Source: Myxococcales bacterium (GTDB lineage: Bacteria; Myxococcota; Myxococcia; Myxococcales; Myxococcaceae). From it: a DNA stretch of 12,792 nucleotides. Under the pieces are notes generated by a model. It saw nothing but the letters and a program-made list of their open reading frames with translations, was not told the origin of the DNA and searched no databases. A program made the position numbers and the translations under genes. Shown here piece after piece: positions 1 to 7,133 of the stretch; within the stretch, counting starts at the first letter, position 1, and each line of letters begins with the position of its first letter. Location of the stretch: assembly GCA_003153055.1 (NCBI GenBank), contig PMBV01000459.1, positions 1 through 12,792 of the forward strand, given 5' to 3'.

Positions 1-1022
1 GCCACCTCCTCGAAGAAGTCGTTGTGCACGTCCCAGAAGAAAGACAGGCGGGGCGCGAAGTCGTCGACCTTGAGGCCGCGCTTCACGCACTCCTCCACGT
101 AGCCCACCCCGTCGGCGATGGTGAAGGCCAGCTCCTGGACCGCCGTCGCTCCGGCCTCGCGAATGTGGTACCCGCTGATCGACACCGGGTGCCACTTGGG
201 CATGTGCTTCGAGCAGAACTCGATCATGTCCACCACGATGCGCACCGCCGGGCGTGGGCCGACGATCCACTCCTTCTGGGCGATGAACTCCTTCAACATG
301 TCGTTCTGGATCGTCCCGCCGAGACGATCCATCGACACGCCCTGCTTCTCGGCCACCGCGATGTACATCGCCAGCGCGACGATGGCCGAGGCGTTGATCG
401 TCATCGAGGTCGTCACCTGATCGAGCGCGATGCCATCGAAGAGGATCTCGAAGTCTTTCAAGGTCGAGACCGCCACGCCCTCCTTGCCGACCTCGCCCAG
501 CGACATCGGGTGGTCGGCGTCGTAGCCCATCAGCGCTGGCATATCGAAGGCCGTCGACAGCCCGGTCACGCCGTGCTCGATGAGGTACTTGAAGCGGCGG
601 TTGGTGTCGGCGGGGGTCCCGAAGCCAGCGAACTGGCGCATCGTCCACAGGCGGCCTCGGTACATCGTGGCCTGAACCCCTCGGGTGTAGGGGTATTCTC
701 CAGGCAGCCCGATGTCGCTCCACGCTTCCTGGCCCCGGTCGGCGGCGGTGACGATCTCGGGAATGGGAATGCCGGAGTCGGTGATGAACGGCTCCTTGGG
801 CGGCTCGTGTTTTCCGTTCGCCTGAGCCCGCCGAGCCTTCTTCCATCGCTCGACCTGAGCCCGCTGGGCCCGAAGCGTCGCCGCGTCGTACGACTTGGCC
901 TTCGCCACGGCCTTGGGCTTCTGGGCGCGCTTCTTGGCCTTGGGGGGCGCGGGCTTGCCAGCAGCACGTCGGGGCGAGGCCCGTCGCTTGGGCGACGTGG
1001 CACTACGGGGAGATCGAGCCAT
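1..1022 (-). CDS. B12-dependent acyl-CoA mutase large subunit, isobutyryl-CoA mutase-like (3' end outside window)
   Basis: Adenosylcobalamin-dependent carbon-skeleton mutase of the methylmalonyl/isobutyryl-CoA mutase family, which rearranges branched and linear acyl-CoA esters in the cytosol. The first 340 residues are visible and cover most of the substrate-binding TIM barrel. Family landmarks are YPYTRG (110-115), [17 protein letters not shown] (119-135), SMTIN (206-210), GTIQND (236-241), [14 protein letters not shown] (281-294, with the active-site Tyr285 and His286) and [10 protein letters not shown] (320-329). Phe131 and Gln249 align with Phe80 and Gln198 of isobutyryl-CoA mutase; methylmalonyl-CoA mutase has Tyr89 and Arg207 there. 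Residues 1-44 are a Lys/Arg/Ala/Pro-rich extension ahead of the normal family start; the ATG at 1022 has no clear ribosome site, and an internal GTG (codon 39) is an alternative start. It lies 49 bases after the aminotransferase gene, probably in the same operon. Family is certain; substrate is inferred. The C-terminus, including any B12 domain, is not visible. Confidence 0.93.
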   Translation of the reverse strand, partial: MARSPRSATSPKRRASPRRAAGKPAPPKAKKRAQKPKAVAKAKSYDAATLRAQRAQVERWKKARRAQANGKHEPPKEPFITDSGIPIPEIVTAADRGQEAWSDIGLPGEYPYTRGVQATMYRGRLWTMRQFAGFGTPADTNRRFKYLIEHGVTGLSTAFDMPALMGYDADHPMSLGEVGKEGVAVSTLKDFEILFDGIALDQVTTSMTINASAIVALAMYIAVAEKQGVSMDRLGGTIQNDMLKEFIAQKEWIVGPRPAVRIVVDMIEFCSKHMPKWHPVSISGYHIREAGATAVQELAFTIADGVGYVEECVKRGLKVDDFAPRLSFFWDVHNDFFEEV

Positions 1023-1071
1023 GGGTACCCCGACGAATACACCGACTGGTGGCCGTCGCCCAGCCCCCATG

Positions 1072-2244
1072 TCAGCCGGGAGTGCCCAATCTCCGGGCGG
1101 CTTCTTCGATGGTGCCGAGCGTCTTGCAGAAGGCAAAGCGTGCCATTCTGTGGGCCTCGGGGGCATGCTCGGGTCCATAGAAGACCGAGGGAGGGATCGC
1201 GGCCACCCGCCGCTCGGCGACCAGGCGGCGGCAGAAGGCCACGTCGTCTTCCCCTGACCTCGCCAGGCGCGCCGTGCCCGCCATGAGGAAGGTGCCAGCT
1301 TCGCAGGGCAGCACCTCGAACCCCCCAGCCGCGAGGGCCTCGCCGAGGCGGTCGCGCTTGGCCCGGTAGTCGTGGCGCAGGGTGTCGAAGTACGAGTCGG
1401 GCAGCTCGAGGGCCTTGGCGATGGCGGCCTGAAAGGGCGAGGCAGTCGCGAAGGTGACCCATTGATGGGCCTTCTGCACCGCCGACACCAGGCGCTCGGG
1501 CCCCAGCGCCCAGCCGACCTTCCAGCCGGTGAACGAGAAGCTCTTGCCTCCGCTCGAGATGGTGAGCGTGAGGTCCTCGAGCCCAGAGACGGTGGCGGTG
1601 CGGAGGTGCCCCTGAGGGCGGTAGACGAGGTGCTCGTACACCTCGTCGCTGACGATGAGCGCGCCGCTGCGCCGAGCCAGCGCCCCGATGGCCGACAGCT
1701 CGTCGCGGGTGAAGCACTTGCCGGTGGGGTTGTGCGGGGTGTTGACGAAGACGAGGCGGGTACGGGGAGAGAAGGCCGCCTCGAGCTCGCCTGGGTGCAT
1801 CCACCAGGTGGCGTGGGCCGTGTCAGGCTGCCGGAGGCGGACGAACCGCGGCACCCCGCCCGCCATCTGAACGCTGGCGAGGTACGAGTCGTAGAACGGC
1901 TCGAACAGCACCACCTCTTCGCCGGGGTCGACGAAGGCCATGACCGTGTCGAAGATGGCTTCGGTGGCCCCGCTGGTCACCACCACCTCTCGCTGGGGAT
2001 CCACCCGGTAGCCGTAGAACCGGGCCGTGTGCGTCGCCACGGCGGCCCTCAGCGCCACCGCCCCCTGCCCGATGGCGTACTGGTTCACGCCCCCGTTGAT
2101 GGCCTCGATGGCGGCCGCCTTGACCTCGTCGGGGCCGTCGAAGTCAGGGAAGCCTTGGCCTAAGTTGACGGCGCGGTGCTCCAACGCCAGGCGGCTGAAC
2201 TCGCTGAAGATGGTGGTGCCGAAATGAGCGACTCTCGAGAGCAC
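1072..2244 (-). CDS. Class I PLP-dependent aminotransferase (kynurenine/methionine aminotransferase-like)
   Basis: Cytosolic fold-type I transaminase that moves an amino group between an amino acid and a 2-oxo acid using pyridoxal phosphate. At 390 residues it has the usual length. Visible motifs are [10 protein letters not shown] (8-17), NLGQGFPDF (27-35), [10 protein letters not shown] (89-98), NTPHNPTGK (168-176), [10 protein letters not shown] (199-208), [15 protein letters not shown] (231-245, with Lys234 as the Schiff-base lysine) and Arg369 in ARFAFCK, which should bind the substrate carboxylate. The pattern is closest to kynurenine/glutamine transaminases and the YbdL-type methionine aminotransferase; the actual amino acid cannot be read from sequence alone. 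The GTG start at 2244 is chosen because GGAGG lies 8 bases upstream and the protein then begins at the family's usual place. Only two bases separate it from the stop of the preceding gene, so translation is probably coupled. Confidence 0.93.
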   Translation of the reverse strand: MLSRVAHFGTTIFSEFSRLALEHRAVNLGQGFPDFDGPDEVKAAAIEAINGGVNQYAIGQGAVALRAAVATHTARFYGYRVDPQREVVVTSGATEAIFDTVMAFVDPGEEVVLFEPFYDSYLASVQMAGGVPRFVRLRQPDTAHATWWMHPGELEAAFSPRTRLVFVNTPHNPTGKCFTRDELSAIGALARRSGALIVSDEVYEHLVYRPQGHLRTATVSGLEDLTLTISSGGKSFSFTGWKVGWALGPERLVSAVQKAHQWVTFATASPFQAAIAKALELPDSYFDTLRHDYRAKRDRLGEALAAGGFEVLPCEAGTFLMAGTARLARSGEDDVAFCRRLVAERRVAAIPPSVFYGPEHAPEAHRMARFAFCKTLGTIEEAARRLGTPG

Positions 2245-2246
2245 GT

Positions 2247-2789
2247 TCAGCGCCTCCAGAGGGCCACGAGGCCCAGGCCCACGAGGAGCGCGGTGGTGAG
2301 AATCGCGAGCAGGAGCCAGGCGCTCCGCGGACTGGAGTCCTTCGCCGGTTCGACCTCGGCGATGATCTCCGGCTCGGCAGAGGATCGAGGTGCTTCGCCG
2401 GTGCCGAGGGCATCGGTTCGTCCGCTCAGTTGATCTCTCAGGTGCTGAATGAAGCGATCCGAGCCGGAGTACGTCTCGACCGCTCCGCGAAAGTGGGCGA
2501 GCGGCTCATCGGCGGCCCGGGTGAAGCGAGGCACTGCGTCGTGGGGGGTGCCAGGCTCGACCCGGGAGTGACGAAAGCCCAGGTCTTTGTGCCACCGGAC
2601 GATGTCGTCGAACAGGGTGAAGTCCTGCTGGACGACCCGGCCTCTGGCGTCGACCAGGGTGAGGAGCTCAGCCCCTCGCCTCCCTCGGTGCCAGATGCGT
2701 CGCACGCCACCGGCGTCGGGGGGCGACTCGACCGCCCGAATGCGGAACATCGACTCGACGGCGGAATTCAACTCCTCTCGGGAAGGCAC
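2247..2789 (-). CDS. Hypothetical tail-anchored membrane protein
   Basis: I do not recognise a family. The 180-residue product has a soluble N-terminal part (about 1-120) with alternating hydrophobic and charged segments, for example ELLTLVDARGRVVQQDF (41-57) and DDIVRWHKDLGF (61-72). A low-complexity acidic/Ser/Pro linker follows (about 122-154), then one C-terminal hydrophobic helix (about 157-177) ending in WRR. With no signal peptide, this suggests a tail-anchored inner-membrane protein with its soluble part in the cytoplasm. The soluble part could be a small beta-rich domain, which is a guess. The GTG start at 2789 has no good ribosome site; an ATG at codon 14 is possible. It sits 27 bases after the kelch gene and its TGA is two bases from the aminotransferase start, so it is almost certainly co-transcribed. 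Confidence 0.75.
   Translation of the reverse strand: MPSREELNSAVESMFRIRAVESPPDAGGVRRIWHRGRRGAELLTLVDARGRVVQQDFTLFDDIVRWHKDLGFRHSRVEPGTPHDAVPRFTRAADEPLAHFRGAVETYSGSDRFIQHLRDQLSGRTDALGTGEAPRSSAEPEIIAEVEPAKDSSPRSAWLLLAILTTALLVGLGLVALWRR
2253..2257 (-). promoter_or_regulatory. Shine-Dalgarno site for the aminotransferase
   Basis: The minus strand reads GGAGG, eight bases ahead of the GTG at 2244. The site lies inside the last codons of the preceding small membrane-protein gene and decides the aminotransferase start. Confidence 0.7.
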
Positions 2790-2816
2790 GCGCGCAGGCT
2801 AGCGGTTTCGTGGAGG

Positions 2817-4370
2817 TCAATCGAGTGGTGCCGGCTGGTAGATCCACGCGTCGGAGAGGACCTCCTGGGCCCCATTCTCGTTGACGCCCCCGGTGACGAG
2901 CACCGTTCCATCGAGCAGCGCCGTGCACGTGTGCCCCCAGCGCGCCACGGGGAGATCAGGACCGCCGAGGCTCGACACGGCCCCATGGAGCGCCGCGGTG
3001 ACGACGACGGTCTGAGCTCCAGAGGAGGGAAAACCGCCTGTCTCGTCGGCCGTTCGCCCTCCGATGGCCATCACCCGCCCATCGGGCAAGGCCACGGCGC
3101 AGATCTCGCCCAGAGAGGCGATGTTGGGCCCGCTCGACACCGTGCCGGCGTCGCCCGAGAGGATCTCGGTGGAGGCGACGGACTTCACCCGGGTCGGGTC
3201 TGAGTAGCCTCCCAGGAGCACGAGGTCGGCGCCGTCGCGCAGGGGCGCTGCCGCGGCTGCTCTCCTCCCGGGCGCGGCCAGCGAGAGTGTCGTCGGGACC
3301 GCCACGAAGGCGCCTCCGCTGAGCTCGAAGGCAGCCACGTCACGCAGCAGCGTGGTGCCGTCGGTGCCTCCAGCCACCACCACCAGCGCCCCCTGTCGAG
3401 CCGTGCTGACGACGGCGTCGAGCCGAGGCAGATCCACGCCTTCTAACACCCCGTACTCGGTGCTGGCCGGGTCGAGCCACTCGACGGCGCCCAAGGCACG
3501 GCCAGAAGGGCCGAGGCCGGAGGCGACCAGCAGGCGCCCGTTCCCTGCCATCGCCGCGCCGTGGTGGGCACGGGCAAGGGGCTCGCGTTCCCTCGCGGGG
3601 AGCGCCCCGTAGTCGTCGACCTCGGGATCGTAGAAGAGCACCGAGGCGCGCGGCACGGCCGTACCTCCTTCGACGTACACCTCTCCTCCCCACAGCGCGA
3701 CCTGCCCGCTCGACGGCACGAGGGTCGCCGAGTGGTAGGCGCGCTCGAGCTGGGTGCTCACTCCCGCGGCGGAAAGCGAAAGGTCCCTGGCCGCTTCGAA
3801 GGTGCCCGTCGACGGGTCGAACAGCTCGGCGTCAGCCAGGGCCACCCGGTCGTGGGTGCCGTCTTTGAGGTGGAAGCCCCCGGCGATGAAGACCTTCCCG
3901 TCGCGGAGCCTGGTGGCCGAGTGGCCCGCCCGGGCCACCTTCATCGTGAGACACCTCGAATCGCCGGCGCTCACCGGGGCCGAGAAGGCGTTGACCCGGC
4001 GGAGGAAGACGGTGATCGGCGCGGGCTGACGAGGGGGGATGCTGGAGGGGATCTCCAGAGGCGCAGAGCGGCCCATGCTCAACACCCGCCCCCCGCTCTT
4101 CGGGTCGCCGTCATAGCCGCGCACCTCGATGAGGCGGTTGGACCCCGAGGGAACTTCGGGCAGCTCGAGGCGCTTGGCGCTGACCGCCACGGTCACCTCC
4201 GGTGGCTGGGAGATGCCGTCACCGGTCACCCGCGCCTGGAGAAACTGCACGCCATCGAGGGGCTCGTTGCGTGCGTCGCAGGAGGTGGTCACGATCAGGA
4301 GCTGATAGGCGATCTCCTTGGGCGCACAGGCGCTCAGCGACAGCACGAGGCCGACCCACGCTGGCTTCAC
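2817..4370 (-). CDS. Kelch-repeat lipoprotein
   Basis: Predicted 517-residue envelope lipoprotein, probably a beta-propeller binding or structural protein with no visible catalytic motif. The N-terminus has a very short lipoprotein signal (hydrophobic residues about 5-12) with lipobox LSAC, giving lipidated Cys15; Ala16 at +2 argues for export to the outer membrane. Residues about 20-130 form a beta-rich region. From about 149 onward come repeated kelch units, each with an H/R-x-A-x-x-L start, a hydrophobic strand ending in GG or SG, then a WLDP/FDP-type element: 150-190, 212-256, 269-308, 319-358, 369-408, 422-460 and 479-515. The GTG start at 4370 overlaps the previous gene's TGA (GTGA) and places the lipobox correctly; the open frame continues upstream to 5198, but that part lies over the PEGA gene and is not coding. 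Specific role unknown. Confidence 0.88.
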   Translation of the reverse strand: MKPAWVGLVLSLSACAPKEIAYQLLIVTTSCDARNEPLDGVQFLQARVTGDGISQPPEVTVAVSAKRLELPEVPSGSNRLIEVRGYDGDPKSGGRVLSMGRSAPLEIPSSIPPRQPAPITVFLRRVNAFSAPVSAGDSRCLTMKVARAGHSATRLRDGKVFIAGGFHLKDGTHDRVALADAELFDPSTGTFEAARDLSLSAAGVSTQLERAYHSATLVPSSGQVALWGGEVYVEGGTAVPRASVLFYDPEVDDYGALPAREREPLARAHHGAAMAGNGRLLVASGLGPSGRALGAVEWLDPASTEYGVLEGVDLPRLDAVVSTARQGALVVVAGGTDGTTLLRDVAAFELSGGAFVAVPTTLSLAAPGRRAAAAAPLRDGADLVLLGGYSDPTRVKSVASTEILSGDAGTVSSGPNIASLGEICAVALPDGRVMAIGGRTADETGGFPSSGAQTVVVTAALHGAVSSLGGPDLPVARWGHTCTALLDGTVLVTGGVNENGAQEVLSDAWIYQPAPLD

Positions 4371-5608
4371 CACGAGGCATTCACCGTGCCCGTCACTGGT
4401 CGGGTCAGCTCCCTGATGCCGAAGTAGCCGCCTACGCCGAGACCTGCCGCCACCGCTACGCCGCAGATGACGTAGACCCAGGTGGGGGGCCCGGGGTTGG
4501 CCGACGCCTTGACCGGTGGGGTCGCCGCGAGGGAGGCGGTCGCTGGCGTGACCTCGACCGGCTGAGGCACCAGCAAGGCTGGCGGCGTGGCCGAGGCCAG
4601 AGGGCGGGCTCGGACGAGCAGGCTCAACGGGAGCGCCGAGGGATCGCCGAAGCGCGAGAGGCGGTGAGCGAGCTCCTCGCCAGCGGCGCGAATCTTGGGC
4701 TGGGCGAGGGTCTCGTCGGCCTCGACCGCCAAGGGCTCGAGGGCCACCACGGCATTCGGGGCGCGGCCGTAGAGCGCCAGCCCCACGGTCAGCTGGGTGC
4801 CCGAGCCGCGGGTGACGGCGCCCACCAGCGCGTAGGCCGCGCCTTGGGCCTGGGTGAGCGCCGCGAGCTCCGAGAGATCGGCTTCGTCGACGACCAGGGC
4901 ATTGGCCGAGAACGTCGCCGACACCTTGGTGAGGCCCGGCTTGAGGTCGACGAGCCTCGCGAAACGCTCGCCACCCGCCCCTTCGACTCGAACCAGGTGG
5001 CGGCCGATGATCGGCCAGTCGATCAAGATCGGCACCCGCCCCAGCTCGCGCCCATCCACTTGCACCGTGGCCTCCTTCGGCCCATCGACGGCCAGCTGCG
5101 CGTGGGCTCGCCTCAGTGCTCTCTTCTTCGCCTTGTCGAGCTCCCGACGGAAGACCGGAGGATACGTGCTGGGCAATTTCAGGCTCGGGGCGATGCACGC
5201 CAGCGCGAGGAGCGTCTCCTTGGCCTCGCGTTCTTCGCCCAGCCGAAAGAGGGCCGTGGCGAGGCCCAAGTAGCCTTGGGTGAGCTGGCTGGCTTGCACC
5301 GTGGTTGGCTCGGCGGCCGCCAACTCCATCGCTCGACGGAACGCGCTGGCCGCCTCGTCGAACCGCAGCAGCCCGAGGGCGTGGCTCCCCAGCTCCATCA
5401 CCTCGCTGGCCGTCTGAAGCAGCTCGACCTCGAGCTCGGCGCGCCCTCGGAGCTCCTCGACGACCAAGGCCTCGACGCGCCCGGCGGCCTTCTCAGAAAC
5501 GCCCTCGCCGCTGACCCACGGCACGAGCAGCACCTTCGGTCGCTCGGCAGCTGCTGGGAGCCCCACCAGGAGCACCATCGCCAGCACCGGTCGGCTTCGA
5601 AGGGTCAT
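4367..5608 (-). CDS. PEGA-domain protein with signal peptide and C-terminal membrane helix
   Basis: Predicted 413-residue exported protein. Residues 1-21 form a signal peptide (RSRP, then a hydrophobic core, then PAAA). Residues 24-66 (KVLLVPWVSGEGVSEKAA...) resemble the start of TolB/FlgO-like 'protein level' domains seen in many myxobacterial proteins. Residues about 70-140 are helical and TPR-like. A PEGA domain lies at about 170-232, including VQVDGRELGRVP (182-193), a surface beta-sandwich often found in envelope and polysaccharide-associated proteins. A Pro/Ala-rich linker (about 336-375) leads to one transmembrane helix (about 376-398) and a short tail. The ATG at 5608 is preferred over a TTG at 5626: it follows a GAGAA element and starts just before the signal peptide. 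It is the first gene of the leftward cluster, downstream of the promoter at 5645-5673, and its stop overlaps the kelch gene start. Function unknown. Confidence 0.85.
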   Translation of the reverse strand: MTLRSRPVLAMVLLVGLPAAAERPKVLLVPWVSGEGVSEKAAGRVEALVVEELRGRAELEVELLQTASEVMELGSHALGLLRFDEAASAFRRAMELAAAEPTTVQASQLTQGYLGLATALFRLGEEREAKETLLALACIAPSLKLPSTYPPVFRRELDKAKKRALRRAHAQLAVDGPKEATVQVDGRELGRVPILIDWPIIGRHLVRVEGAGGERFARLVDLKPGLTKVSATFSANALVVDEADLSELAALTQAQGAAYALVGAVTRGSGTQLTVGLALYGRAPNAVVALEPLAVEADETLAQPKIRAAGEELAHRLSRFGDPSALPLSLLVRARPLASATPPALLVPQPVEVTPATASLAATPPVKASANPGPPTWVYVICGVAVAAGLGVGGYFGIRELTRPVTGTVNASW

Positions 5609-5644
5609 CAGTAATTTCTCAGACAAAACAACGCGTTAGGCTGG

Positions 5645-5673
5645 CTCATAGTGCCTGGGCTGGGCCTGGTCAA
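5645..5673 (-). promoter_or_regulatory. Predicted sigma-70-type promoter for the leftward operon
   Basis: Read on the minus strand, TTGACC (5673-5668) and TATGAG (5650-5645) are separated by exactly 17 bases. They match 5/6 and 4/6 of the housekeeping consensus. Transcription would start near 5638, leaving about 30 bases of leader before the ATG at 5608. The 192-base gap between the divergent genes (5609-5800) holds this promoter; I see no equally good promoter for the plus-strand gene. Confidence 0.55.
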
Positions 5674-5788
5674 CGGTGTGCCCTCGAAGGAGTCGGTGCG
5701 TGACCGTCTCGGCGGAGGGACGGTGGAGGCAACTCGGCCATGTGATTTCGACCGTTTCAGGTGGCCCGTTTTCTGCTGTTCGGTCGTC

Positions 5789-5795
5789 GGGGGAG
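5789..5795 (+). promoter_or_regulatory. Shine-Dalgarno site for the multi-pass membrane protein
   Basis: GGGGGAG lies five bases before the ATG at 5801. It supports that start over the ATG at 5651 in the same frame, whose 50 extra codons would overlap the divergent promoter and encode nothing membrane-like or recognisable. Confidence 0.7.
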
Positions 5796-5800
5796 CACTG

Positions 5801-7048
5801 ATGACTGCGACCGACTTCGCCTCGACGATGGGTGTTTGGCTGGAGAGAAGCCTCTTGGCTGGGCGTGTGCTGGTGCCGCTCGCGTTGGTGGCCGCGCTCG
5901 CCCTGGAGTACAGCCGGGGGAGCTCGAGGAGGGGCTGGTGGCGAGCGATCGGGGTTCGAACGGCGGTAGCGGTGGTTCTCCTGGCTGGGAGGGACGGCCG
6001 CTCGGTTTACGGTGGGCTCCTGGGCTGGTCGCTGGAGACGGCGTTGGGCATCGATCTGCTGGGGCAAGCGTCGTGGGTGCAGCTCGGTGAGCTGGCGAGA
6101 GGCCTGTGGGCAGCCCAGCGCGACGCGAGGTTGAGCCCCTTGGCCCTCGAGCCTGACGGCACGGGCGCCGAAGTGCTGCGGTCGATGGTGGCGGCGACGC
6201 CACTGGTGCTCCAGGCGTGTCTCATGGGGCTGACCACCTTCGCCCGCTTGCTGGCCAGCGGGCTCCACCTCGTGGGCCCCTCGTTGCTGGCGCTCGCCAT
6301 CGTCGATGGTGGCCGGCTGGTCGCCCGCTGGGCTCGACTGCTGCTCGCGGTGGCTGCTTTCCCTGGCCTTCTGGCGCTGGCCCTCGACCTGGCCGACGGT
6401 GTGGCTCTGGGTTCGTCTCCCGACGTGGTGTTTCAGGCGTTAGGGCTCGGCGTGCTCCTGGGCGGCCTGGGGTTGACGGTGCCACTGCTGTCGTGGGCCG
6501 GGGCAGGAATGGCCATCAAGGGGATCATGGCCGTTCTCCGCGCGGCCGCCGCCCTCGGAGCCGCCCATCGCCAGAGGGCGAAGTCAGCGGCGAGGCTCCG
6601 TCGACAGGTTCGGCAGCAGCGCCCCGAAGCCAGCCCAAAGCGAGTCGACCGAATCTCGTGGGAGACCGATTGGCCCAGCGAGAGCGGCCCTCTGCTCCGC
6701 GAGCCGCTCCGCGCGACGCCCGCGCTTCCCAGAGCTGGGGTCAGCGTCGAGCGGTTTGGTGAGCGACCGCCCGAGTATCGCCCGGCGGTCGATCTGCGGC
6801 CACCGCCCATTCCTCCGGTCACGCCCAGCGAGGTTCAGCACGGAGTCGGTCGGGGCCAGGCCGGGGGGCTCGATTCGCCCACCCCCAAAGAGGGCATCAG
6901 AGCGGCTCGTGGGACGCCCGCGTACCCCAGAAGGCGACCGCCGGTCTCGCGCCGGGCTCGCGGCCGCGCCGAGGAGGCTGAGCTCACGCGCAAGACCGTG
7001 CCGGTGATGGTGGCGGCGCCGGCCTCCTCGGCTGGTCGAGAGCCCTGA
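5801..7048 (+). CDS. Multi-pass membrane protein with basic, Pro-rich cytoplasmic tail (possible VirB6/TrbL-like)
   Basis: Predicted 415-residue inner-membrane protein. Hydrophobic segments lie at about 20-36, 53-63 (weak), 130-152, 155-170, 178-197 and 211-236. From about 255 the protein becomes strongly basic (AAHRQRAKSAARLRRQVRQQ, 254-273) and then low-complexity, rich in Pro, Arg and Ser, to the end. The segment HLVGPSLLALAIVDGGRLVARWARLL (156-181) recalls the GP...W core of VirB6/TrbL type IV secretion subunits, but no other secretion or conjugation gene is present, so this is a weak inference. Codons such as AGA, AGG, GTA and GGT are more frequent than in neighbouring genes. It is 85 bases upstream of the kinase on the same strand and may be co-transcribed with it. 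Otherwise unrecognised. Confidence 0.75.
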   Translation: MTATDFASTMGVWLERSLLAGRVLVPLALVAALALEYSRGSSRRGWWRAIGVRTAVAVVLLAGRDGRSVYGGLLGWSLETALGIDLLGQASWVQLGELARGLWAAQRDARLSPLALEPDGTGAEVLRSMVAATPLVLQACLMGLTTFARLLASGLHLVGPSLLALAIVDGGRLVARWARLLLAVAAFPGLLALALDLADGVALGSSPDVVFQALGLGVLLGGLGLTVPLLSWAGAGMAIKGIMAVLRAAAALGAAHRQRAKSAARLRRQVRQQRPEASPKRVDRISWETDWPSESGPLLREPLRATPALPRAGVSVERFGERPPEYRPAVDLRPPPIPPVTPSEVQHGVGRGQAGGLDSPTPKEGIRAARGTPAYPRRRPPVSRRARGRAEEAELTRKTVPVMVAAPASSAGREP

Positions 7049-7053
7049 GGCGA

Positions 7054-7100
7054 AGCAGCTCGCCCAAGCCTTTGTGGCGACAGGTGGGCTTGCCGCTGCT
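7054..7100 (+). other. Imperfect inverted repeat between membrane protein and kinase genes
   Basis: AGCAGC (7054-7059) can pair with GCTGCT (7095-7100), and inside it GCCCA (7062-7066) with TGGGC (7085-7089), separated by small internal loops and an 18-base terminal loop. There is no run of T after it, so it is not a typical terminator. It may be chance in GC-rich DNA. Confidence 0.25.
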
Positions 7101-7133
7101 AGACCGGGTGCCCTCTCGCCCTCGGCCACCCAA

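Noticed and set aside
24..1286. Long plus-strand open frame opposite the mutase gene
   Set aside because: The translation is His/Arg/Gly-rich without any family motif; the minus strand encodes an unmistakable mutase over the same bases.
566..1804. Minus-strand open frame spanning mutase and aminotransferase
   Set aside because: It is out of frame with both recognised enzymes and reads as Arg/Pro/Ser-rich low-complexity sequence, a typical by-product of GC-rich coding DNA.
4371..5198. Upstream extension of the kelch protein frame (276 more codons)
   Set aside because: It overlaps the PEGA gene in another frame and is Arg/Gly-rich filler; the lipobox right after the GTG at 4370 and the GTGA overlap fix the true start.
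5651..5800. Earlier ATG for the multi-pass membrane protein
   Set aside because: The extra 50 residues show no signal or helix and overlap the divergent promoter, while the ATG at 5801 has a strong ribosome site.
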